This document shows positions 1-7,640 of a DNA stretch of 64,000 bases, one piece after another. Position numbers and translations under genes: made by a program. Positions within the stretch are counted from its first letter, which is position 1. Each line of letters begins with the position of its first letter. Source of the stretch: Thiocapsa rosea (GTDB taxonomy: Bacteria > Pseudomonadota > Gammaproteobacteria > Chromatiales > Chromatiaceae); the NCBI RefSeq assembly GCF_003634315.1, contig NZ_RBXL01000001.1:1100501-1164500 (forward strand). The letters run 5' to 3'. Under the pieces are notes generated by a model, which was not told the DNA's origin, did not search any database, and was given only the letters and a program-made list of their open reading frames with translations.

Positions 1-63
1 TCGGTCGGTTGGGTGAACCGAATCCCCTACGCAGCACGTCTTGAACAGACCGTCGCGGAATTT

Positions 64-128
64 CTCGTTGTCGTTGTCGTTGTCGTTGTCGTGTTCGTCC
101 GAAATCCGATTACGACAACGACAACGAG
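64..128. repeat. GTTGTC-hexamer palindromic element, copy 1
   Basis: Tandem GTTGTC hexamers run into a unique centre (about 94-113, containing GTCCGAAATCCGAT) and then into the reverse complement hexamers. The outer 16 bases at each end are exact inverted repeats (CTCGTTGTCGTTGTCG and its complement). The same centre and flanks recur in opposite orientation at about 30590-30687, and a diverged copy lies at about 13188-13250, so this is an interspersed family and not a chance microsatellite. Function is unknown. Confidence 0.8.
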
Positions 129-136
129 CAGGGTAC

Positions 137-159
137 AGGGGGCGACTCAAGTCGCCCCT
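137..159. repeat. Small palindrome just past the cytochrome gene
   Basis: AGGGG(G)CGACT and AGTCGCCCCT form a stem of about 10 bp with a short loop, ten bases beyond the stop codon of the leftward cytochrome gene. No T tract follows on either strand, so it is not a classical intrinsic terminator. It could still mark the transcript end. Confidence 0.5.
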
Positions 160-168
160 ACACCCCGA

Positions 169-879
169 TCACTCCGGACGCGATTCAGCCGTTAAGCGGG
201 ACATATAATCGCTCACCGCCGCGATATCCGCGTCGCTGTATCCCTTGATCGCCTTCACCATCTCGGGATTCGCGTTGCGCCGCCCACCGTCGCGAATGAG
301 CTTGGACTCATGGTCGAGATAGCTGACGTGCTGATGCGCGACGCGGGGGTAGAACTCCACGGCATCGCCCTCGCCCTGCGCGCCATGACAGGTCGCACAG
401 TCCTTTTCGTAGAGGGCTTGGCCCCGTGCCAATGCGGTCCCGTCGCCTTTGAGATTGGTCGGCGGAATCGGGAGCTGCGACAGATAGGCCGCGATGTCGG
501 CGACCTCTTCGGACGACACCACCCACTCGGCGACAAAGGGGTGCATCTTGGGGTTGTCGCGCCGCCCGGCGCGCACGTCGACCATCTGTTTGATCAGCAC
601 ACTCGCGTGTTGGCCGGCCAGCTGCGGATAGATGGCATCCCCGCGACCCGAGCCATCCGCCTGATGGCAGCCGCGACAGACGGCATAGGCCTCCTCGCCG
701 TTCGCGGGGTCGGCGCGATGAGCCAACGCGATCATCTGATCCTCGTTGGGTGCGTTCCAGACATAGCCGGGCGATTCGATACCCGGCGCATGGGGTTGCG
801 CCGGCGGAGACGCGGAGGCGATGCAGGGCACGAGTACGAGTGCTCCGAGACAGACGAGACGGGTCATCATGGCGTTCAT
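169..879 (-). CDS. Dihaem c-type cytochrome (cytochrome c4-like)
   Basis: This is a 236-residue exported electron carrier. The N-terminus has a signal peptide (hydrophobic core about residues 6-22, cleavage near ASA). Two haem-binding CXXCH motifs are visible, CRGCH at 68-72 and CATCH at 161-165, each followed by a cytochrome c4/c553-type domain with a repeated QLAGQH-like motif, so it is a tandem two-domain periplasmic dihaem protein. The start codon overlaps the stop of the upstream cytochrome gene as ATGA, and the ribosome site GGAGGA is formed by the upstream gene's last Glu codons, so translation is coupled. The family shuttles electrons between quinol-oxidising complexes and terminal acceptors. 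The specific partner here is not visible. Confidence 0.9.
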   Translation of the reverse strand: MNAMMTRLVCLGALVLVPCIASASPPAQPHAPGIESPGYVWNAPNEDQMIALAHRADPANGEEAYAVCRGCHQADGSGRGDAIYPQLAGQHASVLIKQMVDVRAGRRDNPKMHPFVAEWVVSSEEVADIAAYLSQLPIPPTNLKGDGTALARGQALYEKDCATCHGAQGEGDAVEFYPRVAHQHVSYLDHESKLIRDGGRRNANPEMVKAIKGYSDADIAAVSDYMSRLTAESRPE

Positions 880-1520
880 TCCTCCTCCGTTTCGAGGACC
901 ATCAGGCTGGCAATGTATTGGGCCACGGCCAGTGTCTCGGCCTCAGTCATGCGATCGGCCACCGTCTGCATGAGTCCTCGGTCGTTGGTCCGCTCGCCGA
1001 CGGCATAACGGCGCATTTGCTCGACGGTGTAGCCGACGTCCTGACCGGCGAGCTGCGGGAAACGGCGCGTGCCTTCACCCTCGTCGCCGTGACAGCCCGA
1101 GCACGCGGGTATGCCGCTGCCGGGATTGCCGTCGTCGTAGACCCGTCGGCCGAGGTCCAGCAGCGAGGGATCGGTCACGACGCCCGGGATCACCTCCTGA
1201 GCAGCGTAGTAGGCGGCGACGTGCGGGATCTCCTCTTCGGTCAGTGCGCCGATGAAGTTGCCCATCACCTCGCTGGTACGCCGCCCCGCACGATAGTCTT
1301 TCATCTGCTTGACGAGATAGGTCGCGTGCTGGCCGGCCAGCCGAGGCGTATTGGGCATCGGGCTGGTACCGTCCTCGGCATGACAGGCTACACAAACCCG
1401 CGCCGCGATGGTCGCACCAATCTCGGGATCCCCCTTGGTTTGAGCAAACAGGGGCGGTGCCGAAAGAATCCCGACGCAGCCGGCCAACACAACGAGCGAT
1501 TGAATTGCGAGCAATCTCAC
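876..1520 (-). CDS. Dihaem c-type cytochrome, second of a tandem pair
   Basis: This is a 214-residue periplasmic cytochrome of the c4 type. I chose the GTG at 1518-1520: GAGG lies upstream at good spacing, the signal peptide then begins at residue 1 (VRLLAIQSLVVLAG..., cleavage near FAQ, residue 27), and the GTG overlaps the stop of an upstream frame (GTGA). Haem motifs are CVACH (43-47) and CSGCH (140-144). It has the same repeat architecture as the downstream cytochrome, and the pair probably arose by duplication. Together they offer four haems. An ATG ten codons upstream would also be open, but it puts charged residues ahead of the signal peptide. Confidence 0.88.
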   Translation of the reverse strand: MRLLAIQSLVVLAGCVGILSAPPLFAQTKGDPEIGATIAARVCVACHAEDGTSPMPNTPRLAGQHATYLVKQMKDYRAGRRTSEVMGNFIGALTEEEIPHVAAYYAAQEVIPGVVTDPSLLDLGRRVYDDGNPGSGIPACSGCHGDEGEGTRRFPQLAGQDVGYTVEQMRRYAVGERTNDRGLMQTVADRMTEAETLAVAQYIASLMVLETEEE

Positions 1521-1693
1521 TTCGGTTCCTCGAATCTGATCGTGCCCCAATCATGTCGCACGCCATCCGTCGCGGGCAAGTCGATCGCGAAGGCCGCCTC
1601 GCCGAGACGGAGCCCATTCTCGCCGACGGGGCGGAAGGCGAAGGCAGCATCAGTGCCATGAGCACGAACGGACACGCCTGCATCGGCTCCGCG
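1517..1693 (-). pseudogene. C-terminal remnant of an unidentified gene, cut off by a repeat element
   Basis: An open frame of 58 codons ends in TGA at 1517-1519, overlapping the GTG of the cytochrome gene as GTGA, the arrangement of translationally coupled operon genes. Its product reads like a genuine protein end (FAFRPVGENGLRLGEAAF, then a conserved-looking WGTIRFEEPK terminus) and I do not recognise it. Going upstream, the frame meets a TAA exactly where the 87-bp repeat begins (1694-1696). Either the element replaced the 5' part of the gene, or a 52-codon gene starts at the GTG at 1673-1675 (GGAG is about 12 bases upstream). Confidence 0.45.
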
Positions 1694-1780
1694 TTAAACC
1701 GCGTCCAGAGCGACATGCGTCATTTTCATGTTGCGTTTGGCTTCGGAGATGTCCTCCGATCTCGGTGGAACGCGGTTTAA
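1694..1780. repeat. 87-bp TIR element, B type (first half of composite 1)
   Basis: Bounded by TTAAACCGCGT and ACGCGGTTTAA. The first 18 bases match the copy at 13784 and the interior is diverged. It is followed by a 21-bp AT-rich spacer (1781-1801) containing AATATTTTTCAAT and then an A-type element. Confidence 0.9.
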
Positions 1781-1801
1781 AATTTAATATTTTTCAATTT
1801 C

Positions 1802-1889
1802 TTAAACCGCGCCAGCTCCGACGGTCGTCGGAGCCGGCGCGGCCAAGCCAATCCAACAAACCACCCATACCGCACCGGGCGCGGTTTAA
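1802..1889. repeat. 88-bp TIR element, A type (second half of composite 1)
   Basis: Bounded by TTAAACCGCGCC and GGCGCGGTTTAA. The left half holds a strong hairpin, GCGCCAGCTCCGAC against GTCGGAGCCGGCGC with one A.C mismatch. The internal GGCGCGG can compete with the terminal one for pairing with the left end. It lies in the divergent region upstream of the thioesterase at 1924. Confidence 0.9.
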
Positions 1890-1923
1890 GATCGATCATC
1901 GCGACCCGCCTCCGGAGTCAGAC

Positions 1924-2352
1924 ATGGACCCAAACCGTTTCGCCTACACCTTCAGCGTCCGCCTGCACGACACGGACGCGGCCGGACGGCTATTTTTCGG
2001 CCACCTCTTCCGTCATGCGCACGATGCCTACGAGGCATTCATGGCGCAGGCCGGCCTCCCGCTCGAGCGCCTCATCCGCGAGGGCGAACTCCTGCTCCCG
2101 CTCGTGCATGCCGAGGCAGACTATCACCGACCCTTATGCCAGGGTGATCGGGTTCAGATCTCGCTGGCGATCGAGGAGATCCGCACCCGATCCTTCGCCG
2201 TCGGCTATCGCTTCGAGACGCAGGACGGGACGCTCGCCGCAACGGCGAAGACGGTCCATCTCCAAATCAATCGGGACGGCTCGCCGGCATCGTGTCTGTC
2301 CGACGGGATTCTGGACGCCATCCATCCCTACACGCAAAACCGCCCGCAGTAA
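1924..2352 (+). CDS. Hotdog-fold acyl-CoA thioesterase (4HBT / DHNA-CoA hydrolase-like)
   Basis: This 142-residue cytosolic thioesterase belongs to the 4-hydroxybenzoyl-CoA thioesterase superfamily. The N-terminal YTFSVRLHDTDAAGRLFFGH carries the family catalytic Asp (DTDAAG, where most members have D-x-D/N-x-x-G-H) and leads into the long hotdog helix (AHDAYEAFMAQAG). The start is the ATG preceded by CCGGAG at about 8 bases; the longer open frame upstream runs through repeat DNA. Close relatives act on 1,4-dihydroxy-2-naphthoyl-CoA in menaquinone/phylloquinone synthesis, plausible in a menaquinone-containing phototroph, but no other men gene is nearby. Other acyl-CoA substrates cannot be excluded. 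It converges on a second hotdog thioesterase 26 bp away. Confidence 0.82.
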   Translation: MDPNRFAYTFSVRLHDTDAAGRLFFGHLFRHAHDAYEAFMAQAGLPLERLIREGELLLPLVHAEADYHRPLCQGDRVQISLAIEEIRTRSFAVGYRFETQDGTLAATAKTVHLQINRDGSPASCLSDGILDAIHPYTQNRPQ

Positions 2353-2378
2353 GGAGCCGGCACACCCCCTGCGGCCTC

Positions 2379-2744
2379 TCAGGTGCCGGGCCGAGACAAG
2401 GGAATCTTCCGCCCCTGCTCGTCGACCCGCACGAAGGTGATGCAGGTCGTGAAGATCGGCTCCTCGTTGCCGGTCGTCAGATCATCGGCGAAGACGTGCA
2501 CCGAATAACTGATCGAGGTGTTGCCGCGACAGCTCTCGAGTGCGTCGAAGCGCAACACCGCGCCCTGCTTCACGCTGCGGTGGAACTCCACGCGATCCAT
2601 CGCGATGGTGACGAAACGGGAGCCGGGATAATCGCGGCTGGCCGCGATCCAGGCGATCTCGTCGACCCACTTCAACAAAAAGCCACCGAACAGATAGCCG
2701 TAATGGTTCAGAAACTCGGGGCGTACGACTTTGAAACTCTCCAC
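2379..2744 (-). CDS. Acyl-CoA thioesterase (YciA/cytosolic acyl-CoA hydrolase family)
   Basis: This is a 121-residue single-hotdog thioesterase. The motif NHYGYLFGGFLLKWVDEIAW is the family signature (N-x-x-G-x-x-x-G-G, then the helix with D-E-x-A), and VTIAMDRVEFHRSVKQG matches the second conserved strand. It should hydrolyse short- or medium-chain acyl-CoAs in the cytosol. The start is GTG at 2742-2744 with AGGAG nine bases upstream. It is somewhat shorter at the C-terminus than E. coli YciA (about 132 residues). The gene faces the other thioesterase tail to tail. Confidence 0.85.
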   Translation of the reverse strand: MESFKVVRPEFLNHYGYLFGGFLLKWVDEIAWIAASRDYPGSRFVTIAMDRVEFHRSVKQGAVLRFDALESCRGNTSISYSVHVFADDLTTGNEEPIFTTCITFVRVDEQGRKIPLSRPGT

Positions 2745-2899
2745 GAACGGGCTCTCCTGGTCATCGAAAGGTCAACAATTGGTCGTCAAGGGGTCAAAAC
2801 CGCCGTTTAACTGCGCTGGATCTATATAACGATACGAACGTCCGGGTTATTTTTCGCCCCCGCGCGTCCTGACAAGACAACAACGACTGTTTCGGTAAA

Positions 2900-2987
2900 T
2901 TAAACCGCGCCAGCTCCGGCAGTCGTCGGAGCCGGCGCGGCCAAGCCAATCCAACACACGACGCATACCGCACTGGGCGCGGTTTAA
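2900..2987. repeat. 88-bp TIR element, A type
   Basis: Bounded by TTAAACCGCGCC and GGCGCGGTTTAA. It sits between the divergent thioesterase and symporter genes. Its last bases run directly into the AAGGGG that serves as the symporter's ribosome-binding site, so the element end lies inside the translation initiation region. Confidence 0.9.
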
Positions 2988-2996
2988 GGGGCATTC

Positions 2997-4826
2997 ATGA
3001 CGGGGCATTCTTCCGTAGGCTGGGTCGACATCGTCGTCATTCTGGTCTACCTCTTCGCGACCGGCTATCTCGGCTGGCTCGGTTACCGCGGCACCCGCTC
3101 GGCAGCGGACTTCCTGGTCGGCGGGCGTTCGGCCCACCCGATCATCATGGCGGTCTCCTACGGCGCGACCTTCATCTCCACCGCCGCCATCGTCGGCTTC
3201 GGCGGGGTGGCCGGACTCTTCGGCATGAGTCTGCTGTGGCTGACCGTGCTCAACATCGGCTTCGGGATTCTGATCGCTTTCATCTTTCTGGGCGAGCCCA
3301 CCCGGCGACTCGGCCATCATCTCGGCGCCCACACCTTTCCCGAGCTGCTGGGCCAACGCTACCAGAGTCGCGGCATCCAGATCTTCGCCGGCGCGCTCAT
3401 CTTTCTCTTCATGCCGCTCTACTCGGCTGCGGTCATGACCGGGGGCAGCATCTTCGCGGCCACCCAGTTCGGGATCGATTTCGAGGTCGCGCTTCTGATC
3501 TTCGCGCTCATCACCGCAGCCTACGTGATCCCGGGCGGCATCAAGGCCGTGATGTACACGGACACCATGCAGGGGTTCGTCATGGTCTTCGCCATGATCT
3601 TCCTGCTGATCTTTGCCTATATGAGCCTCGGCGGCATCACCCAGGCTCACCAAACCCTGACCGACATGGCGGATATGGTACCCGCATCGCTCGCGCAGAT
3701 CGGGCATCAGGGCTGGACCGCGATGCCTGCCTTTGGCTGGGGCGCGACCAACTACGACCTCTGGTGGACCGTCATCACCGCGCTGGTGCTCGGCGTGGGG
3801 ATCGGCGTGCTCGCCCAACCTCAGCTGGTGGTGCGTTTCATGACGGTGCGCAGCCGGCGCGAGCTCGACCGGGCGGTGCCGATCGGTGCCGTCTTCATCC
3901 TGCTCATGGTCGGAACGCCTTTCGTCGTCGGCAGCCTCTCGAACGCCTGGTTCGCACAGCACGGCCCGCTGCTGCAGGGCAAGGTCGTCGAGGTCATCAA
4001 TCCCGAGAAGGATCGCGCACTGGTCGAGCTGATGCAGAAAGACGAAGCCGGGGCCTGGACGTCGATCCTCAACCCGAAGACACAGGCGCCGGCGCGCGCG
4101 CCCATGATCATCAGCGAGCGGACCTCGGCACAAGACGGCGACGGCGCGACCTTCGAGCTAGTCGCCGGCCGCTCCATCGCAGCGACCTACACCAAGGGCG
4201 ACGCCGACACGATCATCCCGGCCTTCATCATGGCGGCGATGCCCCATTGGTTCGGCGTCATCTTCTTCCTCGCCCTGCTCGCCGCGGCCATGAGCACCAT
4301 GTCGAGCCAGTTCCACACCATCGGCACGGCCGCCGGGCGCGACCTCTACGAGCGTATCTCGGAGAAGGGACATCAACGCGAGCCGAGCATCCTGGTGATG
4401 CGTCTCGCCATCATGGTCGGACTCATCATCGCCGTGACCATCAGCTACACGGTGCGACAGGAATACGTCATCGCCCGCTTCACGGCGATCTTCTTCGGAC
4501 TCTGTGCGGCGAGCTTCCTGCCGGCCTACATCGGAGGACTCATCTCCAAACGCGTGACCCGCGCCGGCGCACTCGCCTCCATGACCGTCGGCATGAGCGT
4601 CTCGCTCTTCTGGCTGGCCTTCATCAAGGCACGCGAGGCCAGCGCCATCGGGCTGGTGCAGATGATCACGGACGGCAAGACCAGCCTGCTCGCGGATTAT
4701 CCCAATTGGCCGTCGGTAGACCCGATCATCATCGCCCTGCCGGCCTCTCTGCTGACCCTGATCTTGGTCAGTGCGGTCACGCGACCGCCGGATCAGGCGC
4801 ATTTGCGTCGCTGTTTCCCCCCTTAA
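2997..4826 (+). CDS. Sodium:solute symporter (SSS family)
   Basis: This 609-residue polytopic inner-membrane transporter belongs to the SSS family, which couples solute uptake to Na+ entry. The N-terminus (WVDIVVILVYLFATGYLGWL, then RSAADFLVGGRS) is typical, and about 13 membrane segments are visible. A hydrophilic insertion of about 80 residues (about 325-405, rich in charged residues) interrupts two membrane helices and is probably periplasmic. The substrate cannot be told from sequence. The AAGGGG ribosome site abuts the repeat element at 2900-2987, and the TAA stop is provided by the next element (4823-4909). Downstream are a small accessory protein and an outer-membrane barrel, suggesting a complete uptake route. 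Confidence 0.88.
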   Translation: MTGHSSVGWVDIVVILVYLFATGYLGWLGYRGTRSAADFLVGGRSAHPIIMAVSYGATFISTAAIVGFGGVAGLFGMSLLWLTVLNIGFGILIAFIFLGEPTRRLGHHLGAHTFPELLGQRYQSRGIQIFAGALIFLFMPLYSAAVMTGGSIFAATQFGIDFEVALLIFALITAAYVIPGGIKAVMYTDTMQGFVMVFAMIFLLIFAYMSLGGITQAHQTLTDMADMVPASLAQIGHQGWTAMPAFGWGATNYDLWWTVITALVLGVGIGVLAQPQLVVRFMTVRSRRELDRAVPIGAVFILLMVGTPFVVGSLSNAWFAQHGPLLQGKVVEVINPEKDRALVELMQKDEAGAWTSILNPKTQAPARAPMIISERTSAQDGDGATFELVAGRSIAATYTKGDADTIIPAFIMAAMPHWFGVIFFLALLAAAMSTMSSQFHTIGTAAGRDLYERISEKGHQREPSILVMRLAIMVGLIIAVTISYTVRQEYVIARFTAIFFGLCAASFLPAYIGGLISKRVTRAGALASMTVGMSVSLFWLAFIKAREASAIGLVQMITDGKTSLLADYPNWPSVDPIIIALPASLLTLILVSAVTRPPDQAHLRRCFPP

Positions 4827-4909
4827 ACCGCGACTCGGTGGGATATGAGAGATTTCAGGGTGCCGCTGCGTTCTCGCCATCAATGAATCTTGGCGCGGAC
4901 GCGGTTTAA
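4823..4909. repeat. 87-bp TIR element, B type, supplying the symporter stop codon
   Basis: Starts TTAAACCGCG and ends CGCGGTTTAA. The symporter TAA (4824-4826) is inside the left terminal repeat. A 17-bp AT-rich spacer (4910-4926) and then an E-type element follow, forming composite 2. Confidence 0.88.
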
Positions 4910-4926
4910 GTACTTTTTATTTTATT

Positions 4927-5013
4927 TTGAATTGCGTCGACTGGGTTTGCTTTGGTGACTGCGAGGGAGCGGCCTTGCATCTCGGATCAACCGTAGCCTC
5001 GGACGCAATTCAA
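4927..5013. repeat. 87-bp TIR element, E type (GAATTGCGTC ends)
   Basis: Bounded by TTGAATTGCGTC and GACGCAATTCAA, giving the same 87-bp length as the A/B elements but with different termini. The right end is duplicated immediately (GACGCAATTCAA again at 5019-5030), ending just before the AGGAG of the small accessory gene. Confidence 0.78.
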
Positions 5014-5046
5014 TTTCGGACGCAATTCAATTCAGGAGCGCACGGG

Positions 5047-5217
5047 ATGCTGGGTATCGATGATCCGTATGTCCTCATGGCCTATTTCGGCGCCATCGCG
5101 ATGGCCGTGATCGGCATCATCTACGGGCTGGTCCGCCGCAACGCCGCGCGCGACGAGGTGAGCCCCGAGGATCGCCTTTGGGCGCTGGACGAAAAGAAGG
5201 TGGACGATGATTTCTAG
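5047..5217 (+). CDS. Symporter small accessory protein
   Basis: This is a 56-residue protein with one N-terminal membrane segment (about residues 8-29, VLMAYFGAIAMAVIGIIYGL) followed by a charged tail. The start MLGIDDPYV is the hallmark of the small accessory proteins encoded beside SSS symporters. AGGAG precedes the ATG by about nine bases, so the in-frame ATG further upstream inside the repeat is rejected. It probably stabilises or modulates the symporter encoded upstream. The stop overlaps the start of the following barrel gene by 11 bp, so the two are translationally linked. Confidence 0.8.
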   Translation: MLGIDDPYVLMAYFGAIAMAVIGIIYGLVRRNAARDEVSPEDRLWALDEKKVDDDF

Positions 5218-6595
5218 CCCATCAACATGGTTGACGGCCCTGGCCGCAGCGGTGTTTTCGGCTGGTGTCTCGGCAGACACTCAGGCGGCCGACGCGGCCT
5301 CGAGCTTCAAGCCGGGTGCAGATCTGCGTCTGCGCCAAGTCTTTATCGGCAACGTCGGCCTGAACGACCAAAGCCCGATCGCCGACCGGACCTTTCAGCG
5401 GTATCGCGGACGTCTTTGGGGGATCTACGCACCGACCGACCAGATCGTCGGGACGGCGCGACTCATGTGGGAAGGCCGTCACTACAATAAGCCCAAGGAG
5501 AATCAATGGCCGGTGCCGGGTTTCGAGACCTGGTACAGCGGCGGACTCTTCTTCGACCTGCTCGATGTCGCCTTCAACGACATCGCCGGCTCGCCGCTCT
5601 CGGTGAAACTCGGCCGCCAGGAGATCATCCTCGGCAATGGCTGGCTGGTGCTCGAAGGCACGCCGCTCGACGGCTCTCGGACCATCTATTTCGACGCCGC
5701 CCGCGCGACCTATCAACTGGCGTCCATCGGGACCACGCTCGATCTCATCTACCTCAATCAGGACGCCGACACGGGCCGTTTCCCGAGCCCTCTGAACGGC
5801 GTGATCGAGGATCAGATCGAGCAATACGAGACCGGCGCCATCCTCTACGCGCGCAACAAGAGCCTGGTCAAGGACACGGACCTCGACGGCTATCTGATCT
5901 ATAAAAGCAGCACGCCGGACAACACGCCGGGCAACATTCGGGTCAACAACGGCGCACCCTTTCCTTCCCCTCCGGATTCGGGTGTAGCCTATACCGCAGG
6001 CGTGCGTGCCGAGTCGAAGCTCTTACCCCAATGGACATTGCGTGCGGAGGCGGCCTATCAGTGGGGTACACGCAATGATGCGGACCTGGATGCATTCGGC
6101 TTCAACGGACGCGCCACCTACAGCCTGAATGATCCGCTCGCCAATCGATTTCATCTCGGCTACGAGTTTCTCTCCGGCAACGACCCCGACAGCAACGGCA
6201 CTCAAGCCTTCGACCCGCTCTGGGGCCGCTGGCCGCAGTGGAGCGAGCTGATGATCTACCAATGGCCGCTGGAGAGCCGCGTCGGCGAGGCGACGAACCT
6301 GAGTCGCCTGAATCTCGGCTGGGGCATCCAGGCCCACCCGACGACCTTGGTCACGGTCGATTATCACGCACTTTGGGCCGACGAGATGACCACACGCACC
6401 CCTGCGCAGCTGGTCAACCTCAGCGGGGAGAGCCACTTCCGCGGACATCTCGCCGCCGTCTGGGTCAAGACCAAGCTCAGCAAACACGTCGCCGGACACT
6501 TGGTCGCCGAATACCTCTGGCCCGGTGACTATTACGCCGAGAACCGGCGCGATGAATCCTATTTCGTCCGAGCGGAGTTGAATCTCACCTGGTAA
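5207..6595 (+). CDS. Outer-membrane beta-barrel protein (alginate-export/porin-like)
   Basis: This is a 462-residue exported protein with a signal peptide (hydrophobic core about 8-22, cleavage near VSA or QAA) and a body of alternating amphipathic strands. The segment GSPLSVKLGRQEIILGNGWL and the YFDAARATYQ-type repeats resemble the Alginate_exp (AlgE-like) barrel family. The sequence ends in an aromatic residue (ELNLTW), the usual outer-membrane assembly signal. Despite the family name, alginate is not implied, because no alginate genes are present. Position after a symporter and its accessory protein suggests it admits the same solute across the outer membrane. Confidence 0.8.
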   Translation: MISSPSTWLTALAAAVFSAGVSADTQAADAASSFKPGADLRLRQVFIGNVGLNDQSPIADRTFQRYRGRLWGIYAPTDQIVGTARLMWEGRHYNKPKENQWPVPGFETWYSGGLFFDLLDVAFNDIAGSPLSVKLGRQEIILGNGWLVLEGTPLDGSRTIYFDAARATYQLASIGTTLDLIYLNQDADTGRFPSPLNGVIEDQIEQYETGAILYARNKSLVKDTDLDGYLIYKSSTPDNTPGNIRVNNGAPFPSPPDSGVAYTAGVRAESKLLPQWTLRAEAAYQWGTRNDADLDAFGFNGRATYSLNDPLANRFHLGYEFLSGNDPDSNGTQAFDPLWGRWPQWSELMIYQWPLESRVGEATNLSRLNLGWGIQAHPTTLVTVDYHALWADEMTTRTPAQLVNLSGESHFRGHLAAVWVKTKLSKHVAGHLVAEYLWPGDYYAENRRDESYFVRAELNLTW

Positions 6596-6632
6596 GACCG
6601 GGCGACACAAGAAATCGCCGCCGAGCGGCGAG

Positions 6633-6702
6633 CCCCGGGATAGTCGACTTGCAGTCGACCTCTTCCCCCGGCCTGACGGCCAGCGGGTCGACTATCCCGG
6701 GG
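6633..6702. repeat. CCCCGGGATAGTCGACT palindrome (C family), copy 1
   Basis: The arms CCCCGGGATAGTCGACT and AGTCGACC...GTCGACTATCCCGGGG form a long inverted repeat around GCCTGACGGCCAGCG. A second copy is at 24075-24155. It lies between the barrel gene and the leftward Uma2 gene (convergent), so a role at transcript ends is possible. Confidence 0.8.
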
Positions 6703-6921
6703 GAATGGATGCTCGCGTGTCGCCAGGGCCAAAGCGGCGCAGTATCCGCGCAGATCGGCTCAGCCCGTAGGGTGGACGAGCGAGAGCGAAGTCCACCGAA
6801 CTCGGCGCCGGGGCTGGTGGACTGCGCCGCGCTTGTCCACCCTACAGCGCTATCCGGGGGGAATCTCGCGTATCGCGAGGATCCAAGCGGCGTGGCCGTC
6901 GGCACGGGTCGGCTCAGCCCG
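6693..6921. repeat. Diverged direct repeat flanking the D element
   Basis: About 70 bp at 6693-6767 (ATCCCGGGGGAAT...CGGCTCAGCCCG) is repeated with many changes at 6851-6921 (ATCCGGGGGGAAT...CGGCTCAGCCCG), on either side of the GTAGGGTGGACGAGCG element. The last codons of the Uma2 gene fall inside the second copy. Confidence 0.5.
6767..6845. repeat. GTAGGGTGGACGAGCG repeat (D family), copy 1
   Basis: The ends GTAGGGTGGACGAGCG and CGCTTGTCCACCCTAC are inverted repeats with inner GTCCACC/GGTGGAC arms. Copies are at 23990-24065 and 55479-55558. This type of extragenic palindrome is widespread in environmental proteobacteria. Confidence 0.85.
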
Positions 6922-7483
6922 CGCTGCCGAACACATAGCCGAGATCGATCTCGACGGCATCGAACGGCGGAACCCGGACGCGTCCGGGTGACGTATCGGG
7001 CGGGTAGTCGGCGGAGAAGATGATGCGATAGCCGCCGGCATCGAGCGCGTAGGCGATCAGCGTCCGATCTTCCGGAGAGACGATCCAGTAGTGCGGGACA
7101 CCGGCACGCTGGAGCAGCATCAGATGATGGACCAGATCCTTACGCTCGTGACCGGGCGAGAGAATCTCGCACACCCAGTCGGGGGCCAATGTCATAACGC
7201 CGCTCGGTCGCTGCGGGACCCGCGCCTTACGCCATCCCGCGAGATCGTGGCTCGGGCACTGGTGCTCGCTGTATTGAACACTGATCTCGGTCACGATCCA
7301 CCAGCCATCCGGACCACCCCGACGCTTGAAGACCTGAACCTCGTCGGACAACGCCGATTGCGCAAGACCGTGCTCGAAGCGCGCCATCGGGCGCTGAACG
7401 ATGTCGCCATCGATCAGCTCGACGCGCTCCTCTCCCGGCCAGGCCAGAAGATCATCGATCGTTCGGAGTCGTCTGGCTTCCAC
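6914..7483 (-). CDS. Uma2 family putative endonuclease (PD-(D/E)XK fold)
   Basis: A 189-residue cytosolic protein of the Uma2 (DUF820) family, which is common in cyanobacteria and some purple bacteria and has a predicted restriction-endonuclease-like core. Visible motifs are ELIDGDIVQRP near the N-terminus, the central TLAPDWVCEILSPGHERKDL (the D...E-x-L core) and VPHYWIVSPEDRTL. The start is GTG at 7481-7483 with GAGGA seven bases upstream; the upstream extension of the frame has no family similarity. The biological role of the family is unsettled. It stands alone between repeat clusters. Confidence 0.82.
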   Translation of the reverse strand: MEARRLRTIDDLLAWPGEERVELIDGDIVQRPMARFEHGLAQSALSDEVQVFKRRGGPDGWWIVTEISVQYSEHQCPSHDLAGWRKARVPQRPSGVMTLAPDWVCEILSPGHERKDLVHHLMLLQRAGVPHYWIVSPEDRTLIAYALDAGGYRIIFSADYPPDTSPGRVRVPPFDAVEIDLGYVFGSAG

Positions 7484-7640
7484 TGAATTCCTCGTTGTCG
7501 ACCGCGCTTGCCGAGAAGCGACGCGGCCGGCCTCGCATGAGTCTAGCCGGGACCGAGCGACCCCGAAAGCCTTCGGACCGATGCGACATCGCCCTTGAAA
7601 AGCACCGAACGCCGGCCCCGCGTCCGCTGCGGGGCGTTGC

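Noticed and set aside
13-195. Short coding frame with a run of valines
   Set aside because: It is a translation of the GTTGTC hexamer palindrome.
3236-4909. 557-codon frame inside the symporter gene
   Set aside because: Arg/His-rich frame-shifted reading of the symporter with no protein features.
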